Counted from the stretch's first letter, positions 53,727 to 62,716 are shown. The stretch: 64,000 bases of DNA from G963668655 sp963668655 (GCA_963668655.2 CAXXPQ010000001.1:124001-188000), one strand, 5' to 3'. Made by a program: numbers and translations. Notes: a model not told the origin generated them from the letters alone.

Positions 53727-55342
53727 TCCGCCGCCGTTTCCGTTTCGTCGAGGGGGTTTTCTGGGCTTTTATGGCCGGATGGCTCCTGCTTTCCGGCTGC
53801 GCGCCGGAGCCCCTGGGCCGGGACCGGGAGACGGACGCGGACGTGGTGGTGATCGGCGGGGGCCTGGGCGGGCTCTCGGCGGCGGTCCATCTGGCCTCCG
53901 GCGGGCTGAAGGTCGTGCTGCTGGAACAGCACCACAAAGTCGGCGGCTCTGCGGTGAACTTCACCCGGGGAGACTTCACCTTCGATACGTCGCTGCATGA
54001 AATGGCGGGCGGCGGCGGGCGCGGCGGCGGGTTATGCGCCTTGCTCGAAAAGGCGGGCGTGGCCGAGCGGGTGAAAATGATCCCCATAAAAGACCTCTAC
54101 CGCTCCGTCTTTCCGGATCTCGATTTCACCCTTCCGGCGGATTTCACGGCGGCCAAGTGGGCTTTGCAGGAAAACTGGCCGGAGGAAAAAGACCCCATCG
54201 ACGCCTACTTCGAGCGCATGCGAGAGGTGGCCGAGGACGTGCTGGCCCTGCGGGAACTGTATCGCCAAGGCCCCGTGTCGGCGGCTTTCGTGCGGGCGCT
54301 CGTTCCCCTGCGGCAACGGGCGTTTTACGCCGTCCGAAACCGCACCCTGCAATCGGTCCTGGACGAACACTTCACGGACGAGCGCCTGAAGGCCGTTCTG
54401 GGACAGCTCTGGGTGTACTTCGGCCCGCCGCCGTCGAAACTCTGGGCGCCCCTGTACCTCACCGCCATGTACCTGTATCTCACCGAGGGCGCGTGGCAGG
54501 TGGAAGGCACGAGCCAGGCCCTGTCCGACGCCTACGCCGCGCGCATCGGGGAACTGGGCGGGCGCGTCCTTTTGGGCGAGCGGGCCGTGGGCATCGATGT
54601 GGAGGACGGCGCGGTCCGCGCGGTGCGCACCGAGCGTGGCAAGGTCTTCCGCACCCGCTACGTGGTCAGCAACGCGGATCCCTACCAGACCTTCTTCAAG
54701 CTGCTGGACAAAGCGCACGTCCCGGAGGACTATGCCCGCCGGATTCGCGGCCTGAAGCCCTCCAACTCCCTGGTGGGTCTGTACCTGGGGCTGGACCGGC
54801 CGCCGGAGTCCTGGAACGACAAGGATTACGAGTTTTTCCATAATCCCGGCTACGACGCGGACAAGCTTTACAAAGGTATGATGAAGGCTCGCTATCGCCA
54901 GGGCGCGGTAAGTTTCACCCTGTACGGCAACCTGGGCGATCCGATCTACGCGCCGCCCGGAAAATCCGTCCTGGTCATGCACAGTTACGCGGACGCGGAT
55001 CTCTGGCCCAAGGATCCGGTGCGCTACCGGGCGCTGAAGGAACAGGTGGCCGACCAGCTTTTAAGTGTGGCCGAAACCTATTTCCCCGGGATTCGCGGGC
55101 ACGTGGAGGTGAAAGAGATGATTACTCCTCCCGCCATCACGGCCTTCACGCTCAACGAAACGGGCTCGCCCTACGGATTCGACCTCACCCCCGATCAATG
55201 GGAAAAGCTTTCGAACCGTTCTCCGGTGGAGGGGTTGTATCTGGCAGGGGCCTTCGTCCAGCCGGGCCACGGGATGAGCGCCGTGCAGATTTCCGGCTAT
55301 CGGGCCGCGCGGCTGATCCTGGACCGGGAGGGCCGCCCATGA
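53723..55342 (+). CDS. Lipid-anchored FAD oxidoreductase (CrtI/retinol-saturase-like)
   Basis: A 539-aa flavoprotein. The dinucleotide motif VVVIGGGLGGLSAAVHLASGG (about 40-60), EQHHKVGGSAVNFTRGDFTFDTSLHEMAGG and the C-terminal FAD motif GLYLAGAFVQPGHGMSAVQISGYRAA are typical of the phytoene desaturase/all-trans-retinol saturase/carotenoid isomerase group. Odd: it carries an N-terminal signal with lipobox (MAGWLLLSGC), so it should be outside the cytoplasm, whereas its relatives are cytoplasmic or membrane-peripheral. FAD would then have to be loaded before Tat or Sec export, and no twin-arginine motif is obvious (RRRFRF only). Coupled by ATGA overlaps to a Cys-rich lipoprotein gene and a tetraheme cytochrome gene. 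Confidence 0.85.
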   Translation: MIRRRFRFVEGVFWAFMAGWLLLSGCAPEPLGRDRETDADVVVIGGGLGGLSAAVHLASGGLKVVLLEQHHKVGGSAVNFTRGDFTFDTSLHEMAGGGGRGGGLCALLEKAGVAERVKMIPIKDLYRSVFPDLDFTLPADFTAAKWALQENWPEEKDPIDAYFERMREVAEDVLALRELYRQGPVSAAFVRALVPLRQRAFYAVRNRTLQSVLDEHFTDERLKAVLGQLWVYFGPPPSKLWAPLYLTAMYLYLTEGAWQVEGTSQALSDAYAARIGELGGRVLLGERAVGIDVEDGAVRAVRTERGKVFRTRYVVSNADPYQTFFKLLDKAHVPEDYARRIRGLKPSNSLVGLYLGLDRPPESWNDKDYEFFHNPGYDADKLYKGMMKARYRQGAVSFTLYGNLGDPIYAPPGKSVLVMHSYADADLWPKDPVRYRALKEQVADQLLSVAETYFPGIRGHVEVKEMITPPAITAFTLNETGSPYGFDLTPDQWEKLSNRSPVEGLYLAGAFVQPGHGMSAVQISGYRAARLILDREGRP

Positions 55343-55869
55343 GCCTCGACGAAAGAAAAGCCGGACGATTCCTGAAGATTGCCTTTCCCGCCATTCTGAT
55401 GCTGGCGTTCGCGTCGCTTTGCGGGCCGCTCTCCCTTCCGACGAAAGGTTCACTGGCTCACGCCGACCCGCCGAACACGTCCGCCTCGGAAAAGGCGCCC
55501 GCCGAGAGCGGAGAAAACGGAACGGAGGCGAAAACGCCCGCGCGGAGCTCCAACGCCGCGCTTCGGCCCGTGCCCATCCTGGACGCCACCACGGAGGCCA
55601 CGAAACGCTACGTTCCCGTGAAGTTCCGCACCCACGACGAACACGTCACGTACGCCGCGCGCCGCTGCGAACGCTGTCACCACGACCTGAAAGACGGCAA
55701 AAAGACCGAACCGGAAGGCTGCACCACCTGCCACAACCGCGAGGCGGCGACCATCAAGCTTCCCGAGGCCATGCACCGCGCCTGCCGGGGCTGCCACATC
55801 GAGAAATGGAAGGAAGGCCACGCCGGACGACCGCTGTACTGCCTGGACTGTCATCGGGAAAGGCCCTGA
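55339..55869 (+). CDS. Tetraheme c-type cytochrome (cytochrome c3-like)
   Basis: A 176-aa exported protein. After an N-terminal signal (about 12-42) and a Pro/Ala/Ser linker come four CxxCH haem sites: CERCH (110), CTTCH (128), CRGCH (149) and CLDCH (168). Upstream His in FRTHDEHVTY and in CHHDL can serve as sixth ligands. Spacing and size resemble the class III cytochrome c3 / cytochrome c7 fold of Deltaproteobacteria. ATG 55339 overlaps the flavoprotein stop as ATGA, so the flavoprotein is its likely electron donor or acceptor. The terminal partner is not visible. Confidence 0.9.
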   Translation: MSLDERKAGRFLKIAFPAILMLAFASLCGPLSLPTKGSLAHADPPNTSASEKAPAESGENGTEAKTPARSSNAALRPVPILDATTEATKRYVPVKFRTHDEHVTYAARRCERCHHDLKDGKKTEPEGCTTCHNREAATIKLPEAMHRACRGCHIEKWKEGHAGRPLYCLDCHRERP

Positions 55870-55944
55870 AATCACAAGCGATTCTTCGGGCGTGAGACAG
55901 CCCGGACGAACGCGGAAAGCGACCTTTCGGAAAGGACCGAAGAT

Positions 55945-57381
55945 ATGCGAAACGTCAAAATCGTCGCCACCCTGGGCCCCGCCACCGCCGGGGTGGAGCG
56001 TCTTCAGCAAATGATCGAAGCCGGCATGGACGCGGCCCGCTTCAATTTCAGTCACGGCGACGCGGACAGCCACCGGCGCATGTTCGCCGACCTGTGCGAG
56101 GCCCGCGCCCGCAGCGGCCGTTTCGTGGCCGCCATCGGGGATCTCTGCGGCCCCAAGATCCGCCTGTCCACGGTGAAAAGCGGCGAGGCGGAGCTGAAGG
56201 AGGACGCGCTCGTGACGCTTCTGGGCGGCGACGGTCCGGGCGACGAAACCTGCCTGTATCACTCGTACGCGCCGTTGGCCCGTGACGTGCGCCCCGGCGA
56301 TCCCATTCTGATCGATGACGGCCGCCTGCGCCTCTCGGTGCTGGACATCGACGGTGACGCCGTGCGCTGCCGGGTGGAGGTGGGCGGAACGGTGCGCGAC
56401 AGAAAGGGGCTCAACCTGCCCGGAAGTCGGCTTTCCACCCCGGCGCTGACCGAAAAAGACAAACAGGATCTGCAACTGGCGCGGGAACTGGGCATGGATT
56501 ACGTGGCTTTAAGCTTCGTGCGCGGTCCCGAGGATCTGCTGGCCGTGCGGCGGCTGGCTCCGGAACTTCCCGTTCTGGCGAAAATCGAAAAACCCGAGGC
56601 GGTGGCCGACCTTCCGGCCGTGCTGGAGGCGGCGGACGGCTGCATGATCGCCCGGGGCGACCTGGGCGTGGAACTGGGGCACGAGAAAGTCCCCGTGGTG
56701 CAGAAGCGCACCATCGCCGAGATCCGCGCCCTGGCGAAGCCGGTCATCACCGCCACCCAGATGCTGGACTCCATGGCCGTCAATCCCATTCCCACCCGGG
56801 CGGAGGTCTCCGACGTGGCCAACGCCGTTCTCGACGGCACCGACGCCGTGATGCTCTCGGCCGAAACCTCCGTGGGCCGCTACCCGGTGCGCACCGTGCG
56901 CACCATGGCGGCGATCATCGAGGAAATCGAGGCCACCGGGGACATGTACCGCCAGCCCATCCACCCCGTCATGCGCGACCGCTCTTTCAGCGGAGCCATC
57001 GCGGAAGCGGTCACCCGGGCGGCGGCCGAGTTCGACCTGCGGGCCGTGGCGGTGTACACGGAAAGCGGGCGCTCGGGGGCTCTGGTCAGCGCCCACCGGC
57101 CCCGGGCCAGCCTGATCGCCTTTTCCCGGCACGACCGCGTGCTGAACCGGCTGGCGCTCTACTGGGGCGTGAAGCCCCTGCGGGGAAGTTGGACCGAAGG
57201 CGTGCGGGGCGTGGTGGACCAGGCCGAACGGGAGATGCTGGCCTACGATCTCGTGCGCCCGGGCGACGATATCGCGGTGACCTTCGGCCTGAAACTGGGC
57301 GACGAGCCTTTCCAGACGAACATGATGAAGCTCTGGAAGGTGCGCGAGGCATCCGCCGAGAGCCTGGAGAGGGAAGAGTAG
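55945..57381 (+). CDS. pyk: Pyruvate kinase
   Basis: 478 aa, the normal length. It catalyses the last step of glycolysis (phosphoenolpyruvate + ADP to pyruvate + ATP). Signatures: KIVATLGPAT at the N-terminus, ARFNFSHGD, GPKIRLST, the catalytic Lys in VLAKIEKPEA, MIARGDLGVELGHEKVP, and the family signature TATQMLDSMAVNPIPTRAEVSDVANAV with DGTDAVMLSAETS. The C-terminal regulatory domain (about 355-478) is complete. ATG 55945 has AAAGGA upstream. It follows the cytochrome gene after 75 nt and may belong to a separate transcript. Confidence 0.97.
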   Translation: MRNVKIVATLGPATAGVERLQQMIEAGMDAARFNFSHGDADSHRRMFADLCEARARSGRFVAAIGDLCGPKIRLSTVKSGEAELKEDALVTLLGGDGPGDETCLYHSYAPLARDVRPGDPILIDDGRLRLSVLDIDGDAVRCRVEVGGTVRDRKGLNLPGSRLSTPALTEKDKQDLQLARELGMDYVALSFVRGPEDLLAVRRLAPELPVLAKIEKPEAVADLPAVLEAADGCMIARGDLGVELGHEKVPVVQKRTIAEIRALAKPVITATQMLDSMAVNPIPTRAEVSDVANAVLDGTDAVMLSAETSVGRYPVRTVRTMAAIIEEIEATGDMYRQPIHPVMRDRSFSGAIAEAVTRAAAEFDLRAVAVYTESGRSGALVSAHRPRASLIAFSRHDRVLNRLALYWGVKPLRGSWTEGVRGVVDQAEREMLAYDLVRPGDDIAVTFGLKLGDEPFQTNMMKLWKVREASAESLEREE

Positions 57382-57458
57382 GTAGGAGTAAATTCCAACC
57401 CGACAAAGAATATCTGTCCGAACCACGGTATCCGGCCTGCCTGGCCTGAAATAGAGAA

Positions 57459-57486
57459 ATCCCCCGAGGCCCAAACCCCGGGGGAT
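57459..57486 (-). terminator. Terminator after the outer-membrane protein gene
   Basis: Arms ATCCCCC (57459-57465) and GGGGGAT (57480-57486), extended inwards by further G-C pairs, lie 27 nt past the minus-strand stop. T-rich sequence follows on both sides, so it may also stop pyk transcription. Confidence 0.65.
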
Positions 57487-57512
57487 CGAGAATCCTTTTA
57501 TTTTCCGATTCG

Positions 57513-58049
57513 TTACATCGGAAGATAGTACAGTACGCCGAACATCACGCCGCCCATGAAGATCTTGTTGAATTTTCCGATCATGGGAACGCGCAGGTCC
57601 ACGCGGCCGTCGATGGCCAGGTTCTTGACCACTTCGTACTGCACGCCGCCGCCGAAATCGATGGCGAAGCCCGCGTCGCCGGTGTCGGCGATGGTGGTTC
57701 CCAGGTGGAAGGCCGGATAAAGTTTCAGCTTTTTCTTCAGGCTTTTATTCTTGATGGGCAAGGTAAAGTAGTACTGAGCGCCCACCAGGATGGGAATCAT
57801 ATGAAAAGCGCCGCCCTTGGGAGCCACGTTCCATCCCAGACGTCCGCCCACGCCCAGGTTATCGATGGGAAAATACATCACGTTGGGTTCCAGACCCATT
57901 ATGAAACCCAGGTTCTGGTTGGCGCCGCCCAGAAGCAGGCTTCCTCCCACGGCCAGATCCTTTTTCATGGTGGTGTCGGCCTGGGCCGGAACGGCAAACA
58001 GGAGAAGCAGCGACATGAAGGCGAAGATTGTAAGCACCTGTTTTTTCAT
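57513..58049 (-). CDS. Small outer-membrane beta-barrel-like protein
   Basis: A 178-aa exported protein. ATG 58049 has AAGGAG upstream; the signal peptide ends in VPAQA (cleavage near 24). The mature part alternates hydrophobic and polar residues in short strands (AVGGSLLLGGANQNLGFIMGLEP, NLGVGGRLGWNV, AQYYFTLPI, FAIDFGGGVQYEVV, MFGVLYYLPM), as in small porin- or OmpW-like barrels, and ends in a hydrophobic residue typical of barrel C-termini. It has its own promoter and terminator and an unusually long leader of about 260 nt. Confidence 0.7.
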   Translation of the reverse strand: MKKQVLTIFAFMSLLLLFAVPAQADTTMKKDLAVGGSLLLGGANQNLGFIMGLEPNVMYFPIDNLGVGGRLGWNVAPKGGAFHMIPILVGAQYYFTLPIKNKSLKKKLKLYPAFHLGTTIADTGDAGFAIDFGGGVQYEVVKNLAIDGRVDLRVPMIGKFNKIFMGGVMFGVLYYLPM

Positions 58050-58314
58050 TGTATTCAACTCCTTAAAAAACTTAAAAGACGTTCGGCGGAAACGGAATTT
58101 CACGCCGGTGAACAACCGGTTCGCGAGTATACGGATTCGAAAGGAAAATGCAATGCAATCTTTCCATTTCCGATTTCAAGGACTTCGCGCCCAACCGATG
58201 ACCGCCGGGCGCCTTTTCGAGGTTGGACCGTCCGAAGGGAGTTTTTATTTCATTTGAAAGACGATTTTTCGCCTTCCGGCCGTCGAAGCGGAATTTCCGT
58301 CCGAAAGCGAGCGT

Positions 58315-58343
58315 ATTATATACTGAATAGCCGAAATTGTCCA
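58315..58343 (-). promoter_or_regulatory. Promoter of the outer-membrane protein gene
   Basis: Minus strand: TGGACA (58343-58338), a 17-bp spacer and a perfect TATAAT (58320-58315). The transcript would start near 58308, leaving about 260 nt before ATG 58049. The 423-nt divergent gap 58050-58472 holds this promoter and leader and the htpX promoter. Confidence 0.75.
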
Positions 58344-58386
58344 CCCCGGATCCGACTCCCCTCCGGAATTCGGCTCCGCGCGCGAC

Positions 58387-58414
58387 TTGACAAAATCCTG
58401 CCCGCGCTTACATT
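58387..58414 (+). promoter_or_regulatory. Promoter of htpX
   Basis: Perfect TTGACA (58387-58392), a 16-bp spacer and TACATT (58409-58414), with a leader of about 52 nt. No CIRCE or sigma-32-type element was seen. Confidence 0.6.
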
Positions 58415-58472
58415 AATCACGACGAAATCGCAATCTCGGCCGCCCGCGCGGCCGCAAAGGAGGATCGACTTC

Positions 58473-59327
58473 ATGAATATTCTCAAGACCGCGCTGCTGA
58501 TGTTCGGACTCACCGCCCTGCTGATGTTCGTGGGAGCCCAGTTCGGGCCCACGGGGCTGTATTTCGCCCTCGGCATGGCCGTGGTCACCAACTTCGTGGC
58601 CTACTGGTTTTCCGACAAAATGGTCCTGGCGGCCTACCGCGCCCGGGAGGTGACGGCCCACGACGCGCCGCGCCTGCACGGCATCGTGGAGCGGCTGTCC
58701 CGACACGCGAAGATCCCTATGCCGAAGGTCTACATCATCCCGTCCGCCACGCCCAACGCCTTCGCCACGGGCCGCAATCCCGAACACGCCGCCGTGGCGG
58801 TGACGGAAGGGCTTTTCCGCATGCTGGACGAGCGCGAACTGGAAGGCGTCTTGGCCCACGAACTGGCCCATGTCCTGCATCGGGACATCCTCATCGGAAC
58901 GGTGGTGGGCGCCTTGGCTGGGGCGATCAGTTCCCTGGCCTGGATGGCGAAATGGGGAGCGATTCTGGGAGGTTTCGGCGGTCGAAGCAGCAACGACGAC
59001 AACGGCGGCGTGGTGGGGCTTCTGGTCATGGCCATCGTGGCGCCGCTCGTGGCCATGCTGATCCAGTTCGCCATCAGTCGCAGCCGCGAGTTTCACGCCG
59101 ACAAGGCCGCCGGGGAACTCACCGGCGATCCCCTGGCCCTGGCCTCGGCGTTGAAGAAAATCCACATGGGCATAGAGGCCCGGCCCATGCGCGAGGCCGG
59201 TCCGGCCACGGCGCACCTGTTCATCGCCAGTCCCTTTTCGGGCCGCGCGTTGATGAACCTTCTGTCCACCCATCCTTCCATGGAAAAACGTGTGGCGCGT
59301 CTGGAGGAACAGGCGGCAAGGCGCTGA
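58473..59327 (+). CDS. htpX: Membrane zinc metalloprotease HtpX
   Basis: A 284-aa M48B protease that degrades damaged membrane proteins. Two N-terminal helices (LLMFGLTALLMFVGAQ, LYFALGMAVVTNFVAYWF), the zinc motif VLAHELAHVLHRD (HExxH equivalent HELAH), two inner helices (VVGALAGAISSLAWM, VVGLLVMAIVAPLVAML) and the third zinc ligand Glu in SRSREFHADKAAGELTGDP are all present. ATG 58473 has AAAGGAGG upstream. It ends convergently with the acyltransferase gene, 20 nt apart. Confidence 0.96.
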   Translation: MNILKTALLMFGLTALLMFVGAQFGPTGLYFALGMAVVTNFVAYWFSDKMVLAAYRAREVTAHDAPRLHGIVERLSRHAKIPMPKVYIIPSATPNAFATGRNPEHAAVAVTEGLFRMLDERELEGVLAHELAHVLHRDILIGTVVGALAGAISSLAWMAKWGAILGGFGGRSSNDDNGGVVGLLVMAIVAPLVAMLIQFAISRSREFHADKAAGELTGDPLALASALKKIHMGIEARPMREAGPATAHLFIASPFSGRALMNLLSTHPSMEKRVARLEEQAARR

Positions 59328-59347
59328 AGGCTTCTGACATCAAATCC

Positions 59348-60847
59348 TTACGGGACGATCTTCCGCAACCAGCGGTTTTTCCTCATCAGCCAGACCAACC
59401 CGAAAGAGAGGACGAAGGTCACCACGGCAGTGACAGGAATGCTCAGCCATGGATGGCTGGTATCACAACTGAGCGTGAACCCGAAATCACCTCGCATGAA
59501 ATGAGCCAATAGGGCGGCATGCAGCAAATAAATGCCCATGCTGGTTTCTCCGAACATCCGGGCGATTCGAATCGTTGCGGGATGATGAAAAACGGGAAAA
59601 TGCAAAAAGGCGTATTTGCACAGGATGAAAACGCTTACCGCCAGGGCGACCACGTTGGGACTGGTATACTGACAATAATACATGTCATATTCGCCGGCCC
59701 GCAGGGAAAGGTCGTAGATGCCTGCGGCGGTAACGGCGACGCAGAGGATGGCGGCAATCAAAGAAAATTTGGCCGTATTTCGGCTTACATGGAAGTTTCC
59801 CAACAACAGGCCGACCATCAGATAGCCCGTATACCCGGAGATCATTTTCAGATCGATGGCGCTTTTGATGTGGAGATGGTTTCCGAACATTGGAATGATG
59901 GCGGCGGCCAAAAACCAAAGCAGGATGTAATAATATCGAATGTGTACGCTCGTGTTGAAAACGATGATGCGCAGAATGGGCACGAACAGGTAAATACCTA
60001 ACAATGCATACAGAAACCACAGGTGGGCCACCGCCGGAGTGAAAACGGCGGTAATGAACGAACGGAGAGTTGTCGGCTGTTCCGTAGTAAAGAGATCCTT
60101 CCAGGCCATGTAAAAGACGGTCCAGACGATCAAGGGAAGAATGATTTTATTCACGCGCTTTTGGAAAAACAGAACCAATGTTTCGTCTCTGGTCAACAGC
60201 AGAAAACCGGAAATCATGAAGAGCAATGGCACGCTCATCAGCACGCCGGAATTGTAGAGATTGCCCGTCCACCAGATCGAACGGGGCAAGACCGCCATTC
60301 CATGCAAAAGCGGCGTGGCGGTATGAAGAAGAACCACGGCGAAAATGGCGAAGACCCGCAGGTAGGTCACCCACAGAATTTGCTTGTTGTCCGTTTCCGA
60401 ATGATTTTCGGCGTCCTCCCTTTGTTCCAGGGCCGAACAGATGGTTGGATAATGAAGCAGAAAAAAATAGAATATCAGGCAAACGGATGCAATCTCAAGG
60501 TTTTCCAATAAAAGAATCAGTGGGGGGAAATCGGTGGCGGCTCGCATGGAAACAATCGACAACCAGAGAAACAACAGCCCGATGACCCGCGCTCCGGAAA
60601 AGCGGTTGAGCAATCCGGAATAGAATCCGGACAGCACCGTGGTGGACACGATCCCCAGGACGAGAACGGCCGATGAAAGCAGAAAGAGGAGTTCCTGGAA
60701 GTTCTTCGACTTTGAGGAGGACGAAAACGTTTCGAGAGCATCGATGATCGGAGTGTGGCATGAAAGAAGCGGCAGCAACAGCAAAAGGATGATCGTCAAC
60801 TGCCGGGTGCTTTCGGCGGACAGAAATCGTTGCAGGTTCCTTTCCAT
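59348..60847 (-). CDS. Membrane acyltransferase (acyltransferase 3 family)
   Basis: A 499-aa polytopic protein. The N-terminal 140 residues hold about four extra membrane helices. The acyltransferase-3 domain (about 160-499) follows, with the family pattern 'LRVFAIFAVVLLHTATPLL' (the catalytic-type Arg/His), 'VPLLFMISGFLLL', 'LWFLYALLGIYLFVPIL' and 'GIYLLHAALLAHF'. Such enzymes O-acetylate surface sugars. ATG 60847 is 2 nt past the stop of the radical-SAM gene, so it is coupled. Codon use is visibly more AT-rich than that of its neighbours, suggesting separate acquisition. Confidence 0.88.
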   Translation of the reverse strand: MERNLQRFLSAESTRQLTIILLLLLPLLSCHTPIIDALETFSSSSKSKNFQELLFLLSSAVLVLGIVSTTVLSGFYSGLLNRFSGARVIGLLFLWLSIVSMRAATDFPPLILLLENLEIASVCLIFYFFLLHYPTICSALEQREDAENHSETDNKQILWVTYLRVFAIFAVVLLHTATPLLHGMAVLPRSIWWTGNLYNSGVLMSVPLLFMISGFLLLTRDETLVLFFQKRVNKIILPLIVWTVFYMAWKDLFTTEQPTTLRSFITAVFTPAVAHLWFLYALLGIYLFVPILRIIVFNTSVHIRYYYILLWFLAAAIIPMFGNHLHIKSAIDLKMISGYTGYLMVGLLLGNFHVSRNTAKFSLIAAILCVAVTAAGIYDLSLRAGEYDMYYCQYTSPNVVALAVSVFILCKYAFLHFPVFHHPATIRIARMFGETSMGIYLLHAALLAHFMRGDFGFTLSCDTSHPWLSIPVTAVVTFVLSFGLVWLMRKNRWLRKIVP

Positions 60848-60849
60848 AC

Positions 60850-62703
60850 TCAACCTTTATTTTCTTCGCGGACGAACAGCGCCCACCACTGGTTGGCGCT
60901 TTTCGGATGCACGGGATGGGACTCCAGGCAACGGAATCCGGCCGCCTCCACCAGGGGAACCGCGTCCTCGGCCCCGTGGTTGTTGAAGTGCTCGAAGCGT
61001 TCCGGTCCACCGTCGGTGCGCGTGGCCTCGAAGGTTTCCCGCCGCCGCACGAGCCCGAAGGCCGAGTTGTCCACCACCAAAAGCCGCCCTTGGGGGTTCA
61101 GCCGGCGGGCCATGTTCGCGTAGGCCAGGGGGATGTCGTGCAGGTGGTTGTGGCTGCGTAATACCAGGATCCAGTCGAACGGCGGCCCCTCCCAAACAAA
61201 ATCCTCCACGCAGCCGCGAAACAGCCGACGCTCCAGCCCGTAGCGCCGGAGAAAGTCGAGAAGCGCTTCGGCGGGCGTGGGCTCCACCACGAAGTAATCC
61301 ATGCGCCCGGCCTCGATCCGGCGGCCGAACTCCCGGGCGTAGCGCACCGGGCCGCCGCCCACGTCCAGCACCCGGCCACGGAAACCTTCGATCAACGTCA
61401 GAAGCTCTTCTTCCGCCGCGCCGAAGGGATCGCCCGGCGACTGGGCGTAGACTCCCGGGCATTGGGGGAAACGCTCGCATTTCGTACAGATTTCGACGGG
61501 TTCCAGCTTGCCCAGGTCCGCCCGGAAATCCTCGTGATAGCGTTTGCCGGAAAGGTCCAGGTAGATCTGTCCCCGGTTTCGCTTGACACGGCGAAGGGCC
61601 TCGTCCGTGAAGTCCCGCGTTTCGGTGCGGACGATCTCCACGCCGGATTCCCGCAATAGAAGCAGGGTCCGGTCCGGGTGGGGAGCCTCCATGCGGTCGC
61701 CGAGGATGGGGCAGTCGGCCGGATCGAAATCCGGAAGCGTCTTTTCGGGCAGATAGCAGAAGCCGTTGGCCACGGGCGAGCGGAAAGGATGCAACTCGTC
61801 CGTTTTCCGCCGGGAAAGATACGACTCGTAAACCCCTTCGCAGTCCTCGATATAGCCGCAGGTTTCGCAGACTTCCGGCTTGACGCGCCCCAGAAATTCC
61901 GGCCGCCGGAAGGCCCGGTCCGTGGTTTCGGAGATTTCGGCGCGGTCCGTCGCGTCCAGATCCCCGTTCCAGTCGTTCTGGCGCGGCAGGGCGCAGAGCG
62001 GAAAGCCGGTGAAGACGATGCGGAAGTCTTTCGGCCGTTCGGGGTGGTTTTCCACGTGGAGAATCGTCCGGCGCACCGCCAGGGCGGCCTCCGCGATCGT
62101 GGGGACATAGGTTTCGAATTCCGTTTCCGAAAGCCTTTCGGGATTTAAAAAGGAGAGTTCGTGAACCAGGGGCGAAAAGGCGAACAGTCTTTCCGCCAAG
62201 ACCTCGATTTCATGCAGGTTTTTCCGGGTAAGCACGGTGTTCACCCGCAGGCCGACGCCCGCCTTCGCGAGATTTTCCAGCGCATTCATCGCCCGGCCGA
62301 AAGCTCCCCGCCCCATGATGGCGTCGTGCGTGTTTTCAGAAGCGCCGTGCAGGGAAAGCTGCACGAAGTTCAGGCCCGCCCGCCGGAGCGTCTCCACGCG
62401 CGCGGGGTCGTCCAGGCCGGTACCGCTGGTTATCAGGCCGCTTGTCACGCCCAGGCGTTTCGCCAGGGCCATCAGCACGGGCAGGTGGGGGCAGAGCAGC
62501 GGCTCGCCGCCGGAAAAGAGCGCCTGTTTTCTTCCAAGCCGGGCGGCCAGTTGGACCTTTTCCGCCAAAGCTCTTTTGGAGGGAGCCGGAAGCTCGCGGC
62601 GCTTTTTACATTCGCAGAAGGCGCAGTCGTACGGGCAAGCGTAGCCCAGCTTGATTTTCGCCCGGGTGTATACGTCGTCCCGTTTTTCGCTGCGCCCGGC
62701 CAT
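60850..62703 (-). CDS. Radical SAM enzyme fused to a SAM methyltransferase
   Basis: 617 aa. The radical SAM core (about 12-230) has the cluster motif C23-x3-C27-x2-C30, then the GGEPLL and 'SLHGASENTHD' strands. Two copies of a SPASM-like Cys motif follow, CETCGYIEDCEGVY (about 278-291) and CTKCERFPQCPGVY (about 425-438), with a 130-residue segment between them. The C-terminal domain (about 455-615) is a class I methyltransferase (GRVLDVGGGPVRYAREFG, ARRLNPQGRLLVVDNS). Both halves use SAM but for different chemistry. A peptide- or sugar-modifying enzyme is likely; the substrate is unknown. It starts 13 nt after the GH92 gene and overlaps into the acyltransferase gene. Confidence 0.82.
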   Translation of the reverse strand: MAGRSEKRDDVYTRAKIKLGYACPYDCAFCECKKRRELPAPSKRALAEKVQLAARLGRKQALFSGGEPLLCPHLPVLMALAKRLGVTSGLITSGTGLDDPARVETLRRAGLNFVQLSLHGASENTHDAIMGRGAFGRAMNALENLAKAGVGLRVNTVLTRKNLHEIEVLAERLFAFSPLVHELSFLNPERLSETEFETYVPTIAEAALAVRRTILHVENHPERPKDFRIVFTGFPLCALPRQNDWNGDLDATDRAEISETTDRAFRRPEFLGRVKPEVCETCGYIEDCEGVYESYLSRRKTDELHPFRSPVANGFCYLPEKTLPDFDPADCPILGDRMEAPHPDRTLLLLRESGVEIVRTETRDFTDEALRRVKRNRGQIYLDLSGKRYHEDFRADLGKLEPVEICTKCERFPQCPGVYAQSPGDPFGAAEEELLTLIEGFRGRVLDVGGGPVRYAREFGRRIEAGRMDYFVVEPTPAEALLDFLRRYGLERRLFRGCVEDFVWEGPPFDWILVLRSHNHLHDIPLAYANMARRLNPQGRLLVVDNSAFGLVRRRETFEATRTDGGPERFEHFNNHGAEDAVPLVEAAGFRCLESHPVHPKSANQWWALFVREENKG

Positions 62704-62716
62704 GATCGCGTTTCGC

